From contig CAZBHH010000004.1 of the NCBI GenBank assembly GCA_964492065.1, positions 1-64,000 of the forward strand: a DNA stretch of 64,000 bases. Direction: 5' to 3'. The translations under genes and the position numbers were made by a program. This document shows positions 7,927 through 17,083 of this stretch, in pieces. Numbering within the stretch: the stretch's first letter is position 1; the number at the start of each line of letters is the position of its first letter. Origin of the DNA: JADKAC01 sp964492065 (GTDB lineage: Bacteria; Bacteroidota; Bacteroidia; Chitinophagales; BACL12). The notes below the pieces were generated by a model. The model did no database searches. It was not told the DNA's origin and was given only the letters and a program-made list of their open reading frames with translations.

Positions 7927-8508
7927 CTACCGCCTGAACTTTTGCCGATTTACAAACCATGAAACTCCGAGCTTCAAAACTATATCCGTATAGCTGCTAA
8001 TCTCTCCAAATGATTTATACTCCGGACACCATGTAAAGCGAGGGGCAATGGAACCGCTGATAAAAAAATAATCTCCGGTTTTATAGGAAATCGCACAGGC
8101 AGGCTCAACAGCCAGTACGTAGAGAGGCGAAGGCCTGAACAGTGCAAGTCCGTTATAAATATTTAAGTCGGTTGTCAGCAGCCAATTATTTTTAATATAG
8201 GTGACGCTTTCCTTATCCGCAGCACGTATAAATCCCGTCGGCCGCATCCATACTTTTGAAATTCCCGTTTGCAACAGAATCATACTCCCCCAGCCGGCAA
8301 TTGCGTATTCTGCGCCGAGATTATACAGTAATCCCGTTTTTCTGATTGCCGATGTATAAGTAGCATCGAACATCAGGCCGCTTGAGATGTCAAAATCGAA
8401 GGTGCTGTTGTACAATATGCCGGTGGTATTTCCCAACTGAATGGTATATTGCTGGGCGCTGATGCACGTAGTAATACTTAATAATATGCCTGCAAAAAAA
8501 TATTTCAA
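7927..8508 (-). CDS. Small outer-membrane beta-barrel-like protein
   Basis: 193 residues with a clear signal peptide (MKYFFAGILLSITTCISA, cleavage before QQYTIQ). The mature protein shows amphipathic strands with aromatic edges (SGLMFDATYT, YNLGAEYAIAGWG, IVLKLGVSWFVN) and resembles an 8-stranded outer-membrane barrel. No named family is recognised. Its start overlaps the stop of the upstream hydrolase gene by 4 bp (ATGA), so translational coupling is expected. It is the last gene of the susCD-amylase operon. The function is unknown; a role in the surface glucan machinery is inference from context. Confidence 0.6.
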   Translation of the reverse strand: MKYFFAGILLSITTCISAQQYTIQLGNTTGILYNSTFDFDISSGLMFDATYTSAIRKTGLLYNLGAEYAIAGWGSMILLQTGISKVWMRPTGFIRAADKESVTYIKNNWLLTTDLNIYNGLALFRPSPLYVLAVEPACAISYKTGDYFFISGSIAPRFTWCPEYKSFGEISSYTDIVLKLGVSWFVNRQKFRR

Positions 8509-9260
8509 TTGAGATTGTTTACTTCAAAAAATCGTTCGATAAACAAGATGGTTTCTTCCTGTTGCTGCGCTCGGGTAATTGTCGCTTTCCCATCGCCTTT
8601 CTGATCGCCGTAGTCCCCGAAAAAAGAGTGGATACCGCCTTCAATACTATGGTAATACGTCGCACCGGGATACATCAACATACTGTCTGCATCTGCAATG
8701 GGAATACCGGGCGGCAGCCGTGGCGCCGCTTTGTCAATATCGCCGGGTGCTACAATTCCGTCGAGGCTGCCATATATGGAAAGCACCGGTAAAAACAGCG
8801 CAGAAATATTTGTATTTTCTGCCGGGTAAGCCGCCAGTAAGATTAAACCCATAAATGTATTTTGTTCCTTTGCCACAACTGTACAAGCCATTGCGCCTCC
8901 CAGTGAATGGCCTGCAATTACCCAGTTTTCGACACTGCTTATTTCCCGAAGCACCTGCATCCCTTTACCCGGATTGAGTACTGCGAGGTTGCCCGGCTCC
9001 TTTACGATTACCACTGCATGCCCGTAGCCGCTCTTTGCAAACCCCGCCATTTGGTTGATATACGCATGCGGATCGACGAGCCCGCCCGGGTAAAACAGCA
9101 ACCCGGTATTTCCCGGAATGCCCGCTTCGGGTTCTATTAATATGTAATCTCTCTCCTCTGTTACAACCACCCCCTCTACAGCAGGTAAGTCGGGAAGGTA
9201 AGTGCAGGAGGCGGTTACTGCAATGCATAAAACGATCCAGATGATTGTAAAAACTCTCAT
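8505..9260 (-). CDS. Lipoprotein alpha/beta hydrolase
   Basis: 251-residue alpha/beta-hydrolase-fold protein with a lipoprotein signal peptide: a hydrophobic stretch followed by TASC, so Cys19 is the probable lipidated residue. The catalytic set is visible: nucleophile Ser in the elbow AGHSLGGAM (about residue 120), Asp in YGSLDGIV, and His in EGGIHSFFGDYG. It resembles the hydrolase-5/dienelactone-hydrolase group. Being lipid-anchored in a glucan operon it may remove ester groups from imported sugars, but that is inference. It overlaps the amylase gene by 4 bp upstream and the barrel protein by 4 bp downstream. Confidence 0.78.
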   Translation of the reverse strand: MRVFTIIWIVLCIAVTASCTYLPDLPAVEGVVVTEERDYILIEPEAGIPGNTGLLFYPGGLVDPHAYINQMAGFAKSGYGHAVVIVKEPGNLAVLNPGKGMQVLREISSVENWVIAGHSLGGAMACTVVAKEQNTFMGLILLAAYPAENTNISALFLPVLSIYGSLDGIVAPGDIDKAAPRLPPGIPIADADSMLMYPGATYYHSIEGGIHSFFGDYGDQKGDGKATITRAQQQEETILFIERFFEVNNLN

Positions 9261-11095
9261 TGCAATAATTCTATTACCAGTGAACCGTATCCCGGAACCG
9301 TTATTGATTTTATGTCTGAAAGCATTTCACCGCTCATAACGTTTTTACCACGTGTATAGGTATGTAAGCGCTCTGCAAATCGGTTTGTATCCACCCGCCT
9401 TTCCTCTGCATTGGCATTTAGTACTACCATAACACAAGCGCTGTCGGTGTAGCGGAAATACACATAGATACCGTCTTCGGGAATAAATTGCATTAATTTG
9501 CCGGCGGCAAAAACGGGGTTGTGTTTTCGCCACTGCGCCAATGTTTGTATCCATGTAAAATATTCTTTTTCCTCGCCGGAAAGCGCATCGATATCGAATT
9601 TATTAATTGAATCACTGCTCCAACCGCCCGGAAAATCGGGACGCAGCGCATCCAGCGGATCTGCGATGCCCTCCATTAACAACTCGTCGCCGTAGTACCA
9701 TTGCGGGATTCCCCGTGTTGTCATTAAAAACACGGCAGCCATTTTTGCTTTGTCCAAATTGTTACCCAATACCGAATACATCCGGCTCACATCGTGGTTG
9801 CCTAAAAACACCACATTATTATAAGCGTTGCCGTAAATATAATCCTGAGTAAGTGTGTAATATATCCGCCGCACACCTTCGTACCAGCCAAACGATTCAT
9901 TCAACCCCTTATGCATGGCTTCGTATAAGGTGAAATCCGTAACACCCGGCAGCAGCGAATTAAAAGGTGTTTTCAAATTGTTGTTGCCTGCAAAATAACC
10001 CTGCACAGCAGCGCCATCCACCCATACTTCGGCAAATACGCCAAAACCCGGATATTCCAGGTCAATTGCCCGTTTCCATTCGGCTAAAAACTCCAGATCG
10101 GAATACGGATACGTATCCAAGCGAAAGGCGTCCACCTGAGCGTATTCCACCCACCAGATATTATTCTGAATTAAATAATTAGCCAGGAGCGGATTGCTTT
10201 GATTTAAATCGGGCATGTGCGTATCAAACCAGCCGTCGCTCATCTGCCGTTTGTCGGCTTCGCTCGCATAGATGTCGTGTAATGCCGGTATGCGGTAATT
10301 GGTTCTGGTAAATCCAGGCCAGGAATGCACCCAATCCGGCATGGGCAAGTCGCGGATAAACCAATGCCGGTCGCCGACATGATTGTGCACTATATCCATT
10401 ACTACTTTTATATCGCGGCGATGACAGGCACCGACATATTCTTTATATAGCGCATTCGTCCCGATGCGGGGATCAATCCTGTAATGGTCGGTTGTTGCAT
10501 AGCCGTGATAGCTGTACAGGGGCTGATCGTTTTCTATCATCGGCGTCGTCCAGATTGCTGTAACTCCCAATGACCGAATGTAATCCAGGTGATTTAAGAT
10601 TCCCTGTAAATCACCACCGTGCCTTTTCAAAACAGAACTTCTGTCAATAGTCGTCTCACGCATTCCCGCAATGCTGTCATTGCCTGTATCGCCGTTTGCA
10701 AATCGATCGGGCATGAGCAGGTAAATAAAATCTCCGCCATCCAGGCCGTAATCAAAATTTCTCGAAAGGCGTTGCTGCAACGCATACGGCACATTCCACT
10801 CCTTGCCGGCTTGGGAAAATTCGATGTAAACTGTTCCGGGTTTTGTATCGGGATTTATGTGCAGATTGACAAATGCGTAATTGGGATTTTGAACGTATTC
10901 TGTTGAAAGCAGAGTGACGCCGGGGTAATTTACCCTGACTGTACTTCCCGCAATATTCTCGCTATGAATGAGTATTTGCAAATTGGGGTTGTGCATGCCT
11001 ATCCACCAGTTGGGCGGTGCAATATGCAGCACCTGTTGGGCGATTCCCGCAAAATGGATTTGAAGAAATAATACCAGCAAAAAAATTCTCGTCAT
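9257..11095 (-). CDS. GH13 alpha-amylase/neopullulanase-type glucanase, periplasmic
   Basis: Cleaves alpha-1,4-glucan oligosaccharides. The start is taken at 11095 (MTRIFLLVLFLQIHFAGIAQ, a good signal peptide); a start at 11158 would put 21 extra residues in front of it. Residues 22-115 form an Ig-like N-terminal domain (IAPPNWWIGM) typical of cyclomaltodextrinases and of SusA. All four GH13 motifs are present: DIVHNH at 234-239, VDAFRLD at 321-327 with nucleophile Asp327, FAEVW with acid/base Glu356, and LGNHD with His434-Asp435. It ends in a short beta domain without a T9SS tail, fitting a periplasmic SusA-like role downstream of SusCD. It is separated from susD by a terminator-like hairpin. 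Confidence 0.9.
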   Translation of the reverse strand: MTRIFLLVLFLQIHFAGIAQQVLHIAPPNWWIGMHNPNLQILIHSENIAGSTVRVNYPGVTLLSTEYVQNPNYAFVNLHINPDTKPGTVYIEFSQAGKEWNVPYALQQRLSRNFDYGLDGGDFIYLLMPDRFANGDTGNDSIAGMRETTIDRSSVLKRHGGDLQGILNHLDYIRSLGVTAIWTTPMIENDQPLYSYHGYATTDHYRIDPRIGTNALYKEYVGACHRRDIKVVMDIVHNHVGDRHWFIRDLPMPDWVHSWPGFTRTNYRIPALHDIYASEADKRQMSDGWFDTHMPDLNQSNPLLANYLIQNNIWWVEYAQVDAFRLDTYPYSDLEFLAEWKRAIDLEYPGFGVFAEVWVDGAAVQGYFAGNNNLKTPFNSLLPGVTDFTLYEAMHKGLNESFGWYEGVRRIYYTLTQDYIYGNAYNNVVFLGNHDVSRMYSVLGNNLDKAKMAAVFLMTTRGIPQWYYGDELLMEGIADPLDALRPDFPGGWSSDSINKFDIDALSGEEKEYFTWIQTLAQWRKHNPVFAAGKLMQFIPEDGIYVYFRYTDSACVMVVLNANAEERRVDTNRFAERLHTYTRGKNVMSGEMLSDIKSITVPGYGSLVIELLQ

Positions 11096-11110
11096 AATAA
11101 TTTTATTAAA

Positions 11111-11134
11111 AAGGGCTCCGTTGAAGAAGCCCTT
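11111..11134 (-). terminator. Hairpin with T-run after susD
   Basis: On the minus strand AAGGGCT and AGCCCTT form a 7-bp stem around a 10-nt loop, followed by TTTAATAAAA. It lies 34 bp after the susD stop and before the amylase start at 11095. This is probably an attenuating terminator that lowers expression of the enzyme genes relative to susCD, a common arrangement in such loci. Confidence 0.6.
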
Positions 11135-11167
11135 AAAAAATAACATTGAAAAAAACATTTTCCCCGA

Positions 11168-12739
11168 TCAGTAGCCCGGATTTTGAACCAGATTCGGATT
11201 GGCTACGATATCCGCATTGGGCAATGGATACAAATTTAAATAGGATTCTGTTGCTGTCCCTTCGGGAATACCGCCTTTAAACGGCCAGATATAGGCGCCG
11301 CCCGTAAACAAGCCGAACCGAATCAGGTCGGTGCGCCGCTGTCCTTCCCACTGCAATTCCCTCGCTCTCTCATTGAGTATTAACTCCAGTGTAAGTGAAC
11401 CGGCATTGTGCAGCGCATCGCCATAGGCACGTTCCCGCACCATATTCAGATAGTTCAATCCCAAACCCACATCTCCACCGCCGCGAACAGCTGCTTCCGC
11501 ATACATCAGATACACATCCGCCAATCGGAATAACGGGAAATCTATATCCACAAAAGTGCCTTCGGGATCAGCACCTGCATCACCGCTTTGTGTGATGTTT
11601 TTCCATTTGGCTACGGCATATCCCTGTTGGAAACTGCCTACATCTTCAATTTCCAGGCTCTGGCCATCGGTAAAAAACATGTAGCGGGAATCTATCGTAT
11701 CGGGAAACTGATCTACAAACGCCGAAGTGGTCCTGTTCCCTGCCCATCCCGATGCTATACCAAAATCAGCAGGAGACATTGCACCGCCAACTGCCGCATG
11801 TACCAGAAATGTAGTACCGCCATACGTCTTGGTATTGATTCCATCAAATGTAACCGGGAAGATTACTTCATTGCTCATTTGATTGTCGGCATAAAACAAA
11901 TGTTTGTATTCCGGTTCCAGTGCATATCCCGCATCGATTACTTTTTGACAATACGCTGCGCAGTCCGCATAGCGGTTTGTGCCATTGTACACTTCTGCAT
12001 TGAGATACAATTTGGCAAGCAGCGTCCAGACAGCCGCCTTATCTGCCCTGCCGTATTCATTTGAATTGGCATCTACCATCGATGATTCGATATCGAGCAA
12101 TTCAGATTCGATATAATCGAATAAATCAGCCCGCTTAATTTGCTCGGGGAAGAAAGCGCCCACCAGGTCTTCTTCGGTAACAAACGGCACATTGCCAAAC
12201 AAGTCTAACGCATGGTAATAACTCAATGCACGCAGGAATCTCGCCTCTGCCCGATAGGTGCGAATGGTGGCCTGTTGCGCATCGGTAAAACCCCTCTCGC
12301 TCATTTTTGCATCGGAGGATTCGCGGATAAATTCATTACACAGCGGAATCTGGTAAAATATCCTGTAGTACATTGCCTGCACAAATGAGTTGGACGAGTT
12401 CCACGTACAGTAATTTAATTCGGGAATACCGGCGTCATTCCATGCGCACATCACTTCATCTGTCGGCAATTCCTGTAAGTTCCACAATACACGTATGTAC
12501 GCCGAAAATCCTTCATCAATACCGCTGATATCCGGATCGCCCGCCGGGCCGGTATTTCCGGTTACTGCAAGTCCGGCGTAGAGCTTTGCAAGTACGTGAA
12601 TATATAAATCGGGATCGGAATACACCACCGCCGTATTGAGTCCGTATTCGGGCGAAAGGTCGAGCTTTTTAAAACACCCGGTGAGCGTAAGGCTTACCAG
12701 GCAGATAACAGCGCTTATATAGATAATATTCTTTTTCAT
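11168..12739 (-). CDS. susD: SusD-family glycan-binding outer-membrane lipoprotein
   Basis: Surface lipoprotein that caps the SusC channel and binds the glycan. The N-terminal signal peptide ends in the lipobox LTGC (Cys22). The SusD fold is shown by TPR-like segments such as YRAEARFLRALSYYHALDLF (residues about 168-187), KAAVWTLLAKLYLNAEVYNG, and the C-terminal RADVYLMYAEA-type block (FRLADVYLMYAEAAVRGG), then LNERARELQWEGQRRTDLIR near residue 460. The length of 523 residues is normal. It begins 11 bp after the susC stop. Glucan specificity is inferred from the flanking GH13 enzymes. Confidence 0.95.
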   Translation of the reverse strand: MKKNIIYISAVICLVSLTLTGCFKKLDLSPEYGLNTAVVYSDPDLYIHVLAKLYAGLAVTGNTGPAGDPDISGIDEGFSAYIRVLWNLQELPTDEVMCAWNDAGIPELNYCTWNSSNSFVQAMYYRIFYQIPLCNEFIRESSDAKMSERGFTDAQQATIRTYRAEARFLRALSYYHALDLFGNVPFVTEEDLVGAFFPEQIKRADLFDYIESELLDIESSMVDANSNEYGRADKAAVWTLLAKLYLNAEVYNGTNRYADCAAYCQKVIDAGYALEPEYKHLFYADNQMSNEVIFPVTFDGINTKTYGGTTFLVHAAVGGAMSPADFGIASGWAGNRTTSAFVDQFPDTIDSRYMFFTDGQSLEIEDVGSFQQGYAVAKWKNITQSGDAGADPEGTFVDIDFPLFRLADVYLMYAEAAVRGGGDVGLGLNYLNMVRERAYGDALHNAGSLTLELILNERARELQWEGQRRTDLIRFGLFTGGAYIWPFKGGIPEGTATESYLNLYPLPNADIVANPNLVQNPGY

Positions 12740-12750
12740 GCTTCACTGAT

Positions 12751-15726
12751 TTATAAGTTAAGTCTTAAGTTGAGTGAGTAAGTTCTCGGCCTGGGATAAA
12801 AATTATTATCAATTCCAGATGCAATTTCCGGATCGAGGCCGCTGTATGAACTGGCAACAAATACGTTCTGTACTATCACCATTGCCGTAAACCCGATATT
12901 GCCGCCAAATATTTTCCCGAAGTCATATCCCACATTTACATTATCCAGACGGATAAAATTTGCCTTCTCGATGTAATAATCAGAGAAGTACTGCGGGTTT
13001 TTAAATTCGGTTTCAAAATAATTGTCCACTACATTGGCGAGATATCCCTTTGAAGAACCGACGTTAAAGAAATTGCCTAAGTTGGAGTTTATGTTGTTGT
13101 ACACATAACCGCCAAACTCTCCACGCAAACTAAAGCCTACGCTCCACTGCTTATAATTGAAATTTCCATAAAACCCGAGATAAAAGTCCGGCGCCGGATT
13201 GCCATTGAACCGCACCAGATCGTCCGCATTGATTTTGCCGTCGTTATTCTGATCTACGTAACCGCCTTCCACCGGTTTGCCATTTTCATACTCCTGCTCA
13301 TAGGTATAGAACGTATATGTGGGAAAACCAACGGAATGAATCTGGATGGTGCTGCCCACACCACCTGAAATACCGCCGACCAGGATGCCTTCATTTGTGG
13401 AATCGGGCAGCACGGTAAGTTTTGTTATTTCATTCTTATTATAGGTGCCGTTGAATCCGAATTCCAAATACGTATTTTCATTGTCGAGCACAATATATCC
13501 CAGCGTAAGCTCCATTCCTTTATTTTCCATATTGCCCACATTGGTCAACAACTGATTTGTGAAGTTGGTACCTGCAGGCACCGGTATCACCGACAATAAA
13601 TCGTCGGTCATTTTCTTATAAAACTCAATGGACCCGTTGATGCGGTTATTGTTGAAACCGAAATCCAAACCGGCATTCATGGTAGTTGTCTCTTCCCATT
13701 TAATATTGGGATCATAGCCGTCGGGGCGCAACAAGTAATAAAATAAATCGCCGAACTGATATTGCGCAGTGGAAGTACCTTCTGCATAGTTGGCGATATA
13801 GGGATAATCATTTCCCAGAATATCCTGTTGACCGGTAACTCCCCATCCCAGGCGCAACTTCAGGAAGGATAATGCACCGGCGTTCTGCATAAATTTTTCT
13901 TCGCTAATGCGCCATGCCGCCGCCACAGAGGGGAACAGGCCCCAGCGGTTTTCGGGGCTGAACCGCGAAGAACCGTCATCACGCAATGTCGCTGTCAACA
14001 GATACTTCTCGTTAATCACATAGTTTAATCTGCCGTAAAAAGAAATCAAGGCATTGTCGGTTTTAAAGGGGATACCCGGCGGCGTTATCGTATCGCCGGC
14101 GACATTCATATCCGGTTGTGCCGGGCTTTCGGTTAACCAGTATTGGTATGAATAACCACCGGTAAAATCGAAGCGGCTTTTTATCGCCTTGAGTTCCCTG
14201 GCGTAATTAAAATACAATTCCAGCAAATTATTTTTTTTGCTTTGTTCATACACATTGTCCACTCCGCCTCTTAAAAATGCAGAAGCCGCATCTTCTGAGA
14301 CAAACACGGTTCCGTTGCTGTTGGAGATATCGGTTCCCAGGTTTAAAAATGCATGCAGGCCGGGCAAAACCGGTAATGAATAATCCAATAATACATTGCC
14401 GATAAACCGGTTGACCTTGCTTTTATCTTCACGCATGTTTAATAATCCCAGAGGGTTGCGGGGCGCTAACTGGTTGGGGATGCCGGTGGTGGTATCTGCC
14501 CATTCAAAGTATCCGCCAAAGGCCGCATCGCCCGAGTACACCGGTTGGGAGGGGTCAAAAGTTACCGCAGAACCGATGGCGCCCTGGTCGGCAAAGGTGT
14601 TGTTGTTATTGTAAAATTTTGCGTTGGCATCCACCTTTAGATTGTCGTTGAGCAGTGTCGGGCTCAAATTGAGTGTAATACCCATCCTGTCCAACCGCGA
14701 TGTGCGCAAGATACCGTCTTCATGATAATATTCCATACCAAAGCGATATGGCAAATTTTTGATGCCTCCTGTCAATGATAAGTTGTTATCGCTGTTAAAA
14801 CCGAGATGATAAATTTCCTTTTGCCAGTCCGTATTTGCCGTTCCCAGTTTTTCTTTTTGAGTGGCGCTTCCCTTTTCGTTTATCAGCGCCCTGAACGCAT
14901 CGCCGGAGGGCACATCGACATAACCAGTCACCTGTGCAATACCGGTATTCGTGCTGAAATTCAAATGTAATTTATCGGAAGCTTTACCTTTTTTTGTAGT
15001 GATGATCATAACGCCGTTTGCGGCACGTGAGCCATAGATGGCGGCAGCGGAGGCGTCTTTCAGCACCGTAATACTCTCAATATCGTTGGGGTTTATTAAA
15101 CTCAGCGGGTTGGAGGCGCCGTTGATCGAGCCATTATCAACCGGTACGCCGTCAATGACGATCAGCGGGTCATTGCTGGCATTTAAAGAGGACCCGCCGC
15201 GAATGCGAATCTGGCTGCCCGCACCCGGCATACCGCTGTTGGTAGTGATTTTTACCCCGGCAATTTTCCCCTGCACCAACTGCTCGGGAGTGGAAATATT
15301 TCCCTGTGCAAAATCCTTGGTACTCACCGCAACTACAGAGCCGGTTAAGTCCCTGGTCTGGGTAGTTCCGTAGCCGACGATTACCGCTTCATCTAAAATA
15401 TTTACGTCTTCTGCCATCGCAAATGAACGTGTTACCGTTTGTCCCGCGGCAAATGCAATGCTCTCTGTGGTGGTTTGATATCCCACATAGGAAAATACGA
15501 CATTGTAGGTGCCTGGCTTGATGCCGCTCAAAATATAGTTGCCGTCTAAATCGGTAACCGTACCCGTTGTCGTTCCTTCAAGGACAATGGTGGCTCCGAT
15601 TAAAGACTCTCCGTTGGTATCCGTAAGCGTCCCTTTTAATGTGGCTGTTTGTGCTGCAGAAATCAGCGGAATGGATAGCATGCAAACCAGGAGAAGTCTT
15701 TGAAAGTTGGTATAGACTTTTCTCAT
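12751..15726 (-). CDS. susC: SusC-family TonB-dependent oligosaccharide importer
   Basis: Outer-membrane 22-strand TonB-dependent channel that pairs with SusD. The start at 15726 (MRKVYTNFQRLLLVCMLSIP) gives a clean signal peptide and 991 residues; the frame is open a further 8 codons upstream. Order of parts: signal peptide to about residue 25, carboxypeptidase-like domain (ATLKGTLTDTNGESLIGATI, residues 28-105), plug with the SusC signature GSRAANGVMIITTKKG (about residues 230-255), then the barrel ending in RTYSLNLRLNL. The TonB box would precede the plug near DEAVIVGYGT. First gene of the operon susC-susD-amylase-hydrolase-barrel protein. Confidence 0.95.
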   Translation of the reverse strand: MRKVYTNFQRLLLVCMLSIPLISAAQTATLKGTLTDTNGESLIGATIVLEGTTTGTVTDLDGNYILSGIKPGTYNVVFSYVGYQTTTESIAFAAGQTVTRSFAMAEDVNILDEAVIVGYGTTQTRDLTGSVVAVSTKDFAQGNISTPEQLVQGKIAGVKITTNSGMPGAGSQIRIRGGSSLNASNDPLIVIDGVPVDNGSINGASNPLSLINPNDIESITVLKDASAAAIYGSRAANGVMIITTKKGKASDKLHLNFSTNTGIAQVTGYVDVPSGDAFRALINEKGSATQKEKLGTANTDWQKEIYHLGFNSDNNLSLTGGIKNLPYRFGMEYYHEDGILRTSRLDRMGITLNLSPTLLNDNLKVDANAKFYNNNNTFADQGAIGSAVTFDPSQPVYSGDAAFGGYFEWADTTTGIPNQLAPRNPLGLLNMREDKSKVNRFIGNVLLDYSLPVLPGLHAFLNLGTDISNSNGTVFVSEDAASAFLRGGVDNVYEQSKKNNLLELYFNYARELKAIKSRFDFTGGYSYQYWLTESPAQPDMNVAGDTITPPGIPFKTDNALISFYGRLNYVINEKYLLTATLRDDGSSRFSPENRWGLFPSVAAAWRISEEKFMQNAGALSFLKLRLGWGVTGQQDILGNDYPYIANYAEGTSTAQYQFGDLFYYLLRPDGYDPNIKWEETTTMNAGLDFGFNNNRINGSIEFYKKMTDDLLSVIPVPAGTNFTNQLLTNVGNMENKGMELTLGYIVLDNENTYLEFGFNGTYNKNEITKLTVLPDSTNEGILVGGISGGVGSTIQIHSVGFPTYTFYTYEQEYENGKPVEGGYVDQNNDGKINADDLVRFNGNPAPDFYLGFYGNFNYKQWSVGFSLRGEFGGYVYNNINSNLGNFFNVGSSKGYLANVVDNYFETEFKNPQYFSDYYIEKANFIRLDNVNVGYDFGKIFGGNIGFTAMVIVQNVFVASSYSGLDPEIASGIDNNFYPRPRTYSLNLRLNL

Positions 15727-16142
15727 GAATTTTGGTTTTAATTTGAACAAATTGTTTTGCCGTGAAACTTATCGTGGCATAAGCCCCGGTTCCACCTGCA
15801 AGTTTAGTGATTTACCTGCATATATGGTATGGATTATTAATTCCGCAATCTACGCCCTGAATTTTTTAAATGAAAAATTTTCAGGCCTGCGCCGCTTCGA
15901 TTATGTTTTAATGACGAGAACAGTAAACCATTCATCAATCATCAATTTGATACACATTCCTCTGCCGGTCTGAATGCAGATTGCCTGACACTAACTATTT
16001 TGAAATCGCCGCTACCCGTTTTCCCGCAATACCGTTTTGTTTAATAGTTGCCCGCCACAAAATGTGCGCATACATAAAAATAATTCAACTGTCTGTAAAA
16101 TGACGCTTTTGCGCTGTCCCCGTTTAAAAAAATCAGTTATAT
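15727..16142. other. Divergent control region between susC and the secreted CBM-type gene
   Basis: About 415 bp without a gene separate two divergent transcription units of the same glucan locus, so shared regulation is plausible. I see no full consensus promoter for susC; a weak -7-like TAAGTTTC (minus, 15764-15771) lacks a properly spaced -33 box. One conspicuous dyad lies at 15856-15885. No regulator gene of the SusR, LacI or AraC type is in the window. Confidence 0.5.
15856..15885. repeat. AT-rich inverted repeat in the susC upstream region
   Basis: Arms CCTGAA and TTCAGG flank an A/T tract (tttttt...aaaaat) that can also pair with one bulge. It lies about 130 bp upstream of susC and 320 bp upstream of the divergent gene. 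It could be an operator or a terminator-like hairpin; the T-runs occur on both strands inside the arms rather than after them. Assignment is uncertain. Confidence 0.35.
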
Positions 16143-16176
16143 TTGACATAATGCAAAAAAAGTTTCTCTACCTTTA
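16143..16176 (+). promoter_or_regulatory. Candidate promoter for the secreted CBM-type protein
   Basis: TTG at 16143-16145, a 23-bp spacer and TACCTTTA at 16169-16176, which matches TAnnTTTG at 7 of 8 bases. The spacer is slightly longer than the 19-21 bp ideal. The predicted start near 16181 gives a leader of about 27 nt. Confidence 0.5.
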
Positions 16177-16207
16177 ATCTTCAATTTTAAAATCTAAAAA
16201 AAACATT

Positions 16208-16936
16208 ATGAAAAGAAAATTACTTACAACATTAAGCCTGGTTCTGATACTCGGCGGAACGGGCTTTTCCCAGCTTGTTAACATTTCCTACAATGCCAAC
16301 CTCGGCGGTGGCGCATTAGGCGCCGGCGCTGCCAATAAAGTGTATATCCACAGCGGCGGCGGCGTTTCCGGACCCTGGGAAGCCGTTGTAGGCAACTGGG
16401 GCATGGACGACGGAATCGGCTTGATGACCGAAACGAGCGATGACATTTGGGAAATTGAACTGCAATTGGATACCTACTATGCAACTGCCGGTTATGCCGG
16501 TGGAGACCCTGTTAACTATATCGGAATGGTGTTCAGAAATGAGGATGGATCTCTGGAAGGTAAAAATGAAGGCGCTGATATCTTTGCCACATACGATGCC
16601 GGCACAGATTCCTACACCGTTGATTGTTCCTGTGTAACCATTACCATGGTCGCGACGCAAAGCATCAACGCCATCGATGCGGTATCCAATATCGCTATTG
16701 GACCCAATCCGTTCAACAATAATGTCGAAATCGCCTTTAACCTGGTGAATAACGAAGAGGTAACTTTGAATATTTACAACATGATGGGACAGCAGGTAGC
16801 CACGCTGATTAACGGCAACTTAAGTGCAGGTCACCATGTGGCCAACTGGAATGCATCTAACCTGCCCGCAGGTAATTATTTGTATCGCCTGCAAGCGGGA
16901 GAAGAAGCCACTTCCGGCAGCATTGTTAAACTGTAA
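16208..16936 (+). CDS. Secreted carbohydrate-binding-type module with T9SS sorting domain
   Basis: 242 residues in three parts: signal peptide (MKRKLLTTLSLVLILGG, cleavage near GFSQ), a beta domain at about residues 24-140, and a T9SS type A sorting domain at about 160-242 (IGPNPFNNNVEIAF ... YNMMGQQVATL ... LPAGNYLYRLQAG ... SGSIVKL). The beta domain aligns with the N-terminal domain of the 934-residue amylase that follows: both have a W-x-x-V-x-G-x-W-G block, LMTE, FRNxDGS and a G-x-DIF end. This module is common in secreted Bacteroidota amylases and looks like a CBM25/26-type starch binder; no enzyme is attached here. It is probably a surface or released glucan-binding protein. The binding function is inference. 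Confidence 0.72.
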   Translation: MKRKLLTTLSLVLILGGTGFSQLVNISYNANLGGGALGAGAANKVYIHSGGGVSGPWEAVVGNWGMDDGIGLMTETSDDIWEIELQLDTYYATAGYAGGDPVNYIGMVFRNEDGSLEGKNEGADIFATYDAGTDSYTVDCSCVTITMVATQSINAIDAVSNIAIGPNPFNNNVEIAFNLVNNEEVTLNIYNMMGQQVATLINGNLSAGHHVANWNASNLPAGNYLYRLQAGEEATSGSIVKL

Positions 16937-16954
16937 TATTTTTTACATCACTGA

Positions 16955-16990
16955 GAAAGCCCGCCGATATATCCTGGTGGGCTTTCTTGT
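16955..16990 (+). terminator. Rho-independent terminator after the CBM-type gene
   Basis: GAAAGCCCGCC at 16955-16965 pairs with GGTGGGCTTTC at 16976-16986 (11 bp, one G-U pair, 10-nt loop), followed by ttgtt. It lies 18 bp after the stop codon and before the large amylase gene, so the small protein may be made in excess over the enzyme. Confidence 0.75.
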
Positions 16991-17083
16991 TATTAAGGAA
17001 TTGGTTCCAACACTTAATATTTACAAACCGCAGACCTAAACATCATACGCTACAATACATATTTGTAGTTAACGCATTTAAAT

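Noticed and set aside
15725..15973. 82-codon plus frame upstream of susC
   Set aside because: No signature; lies in the control region and is antisense to the susC signal-peptide start.
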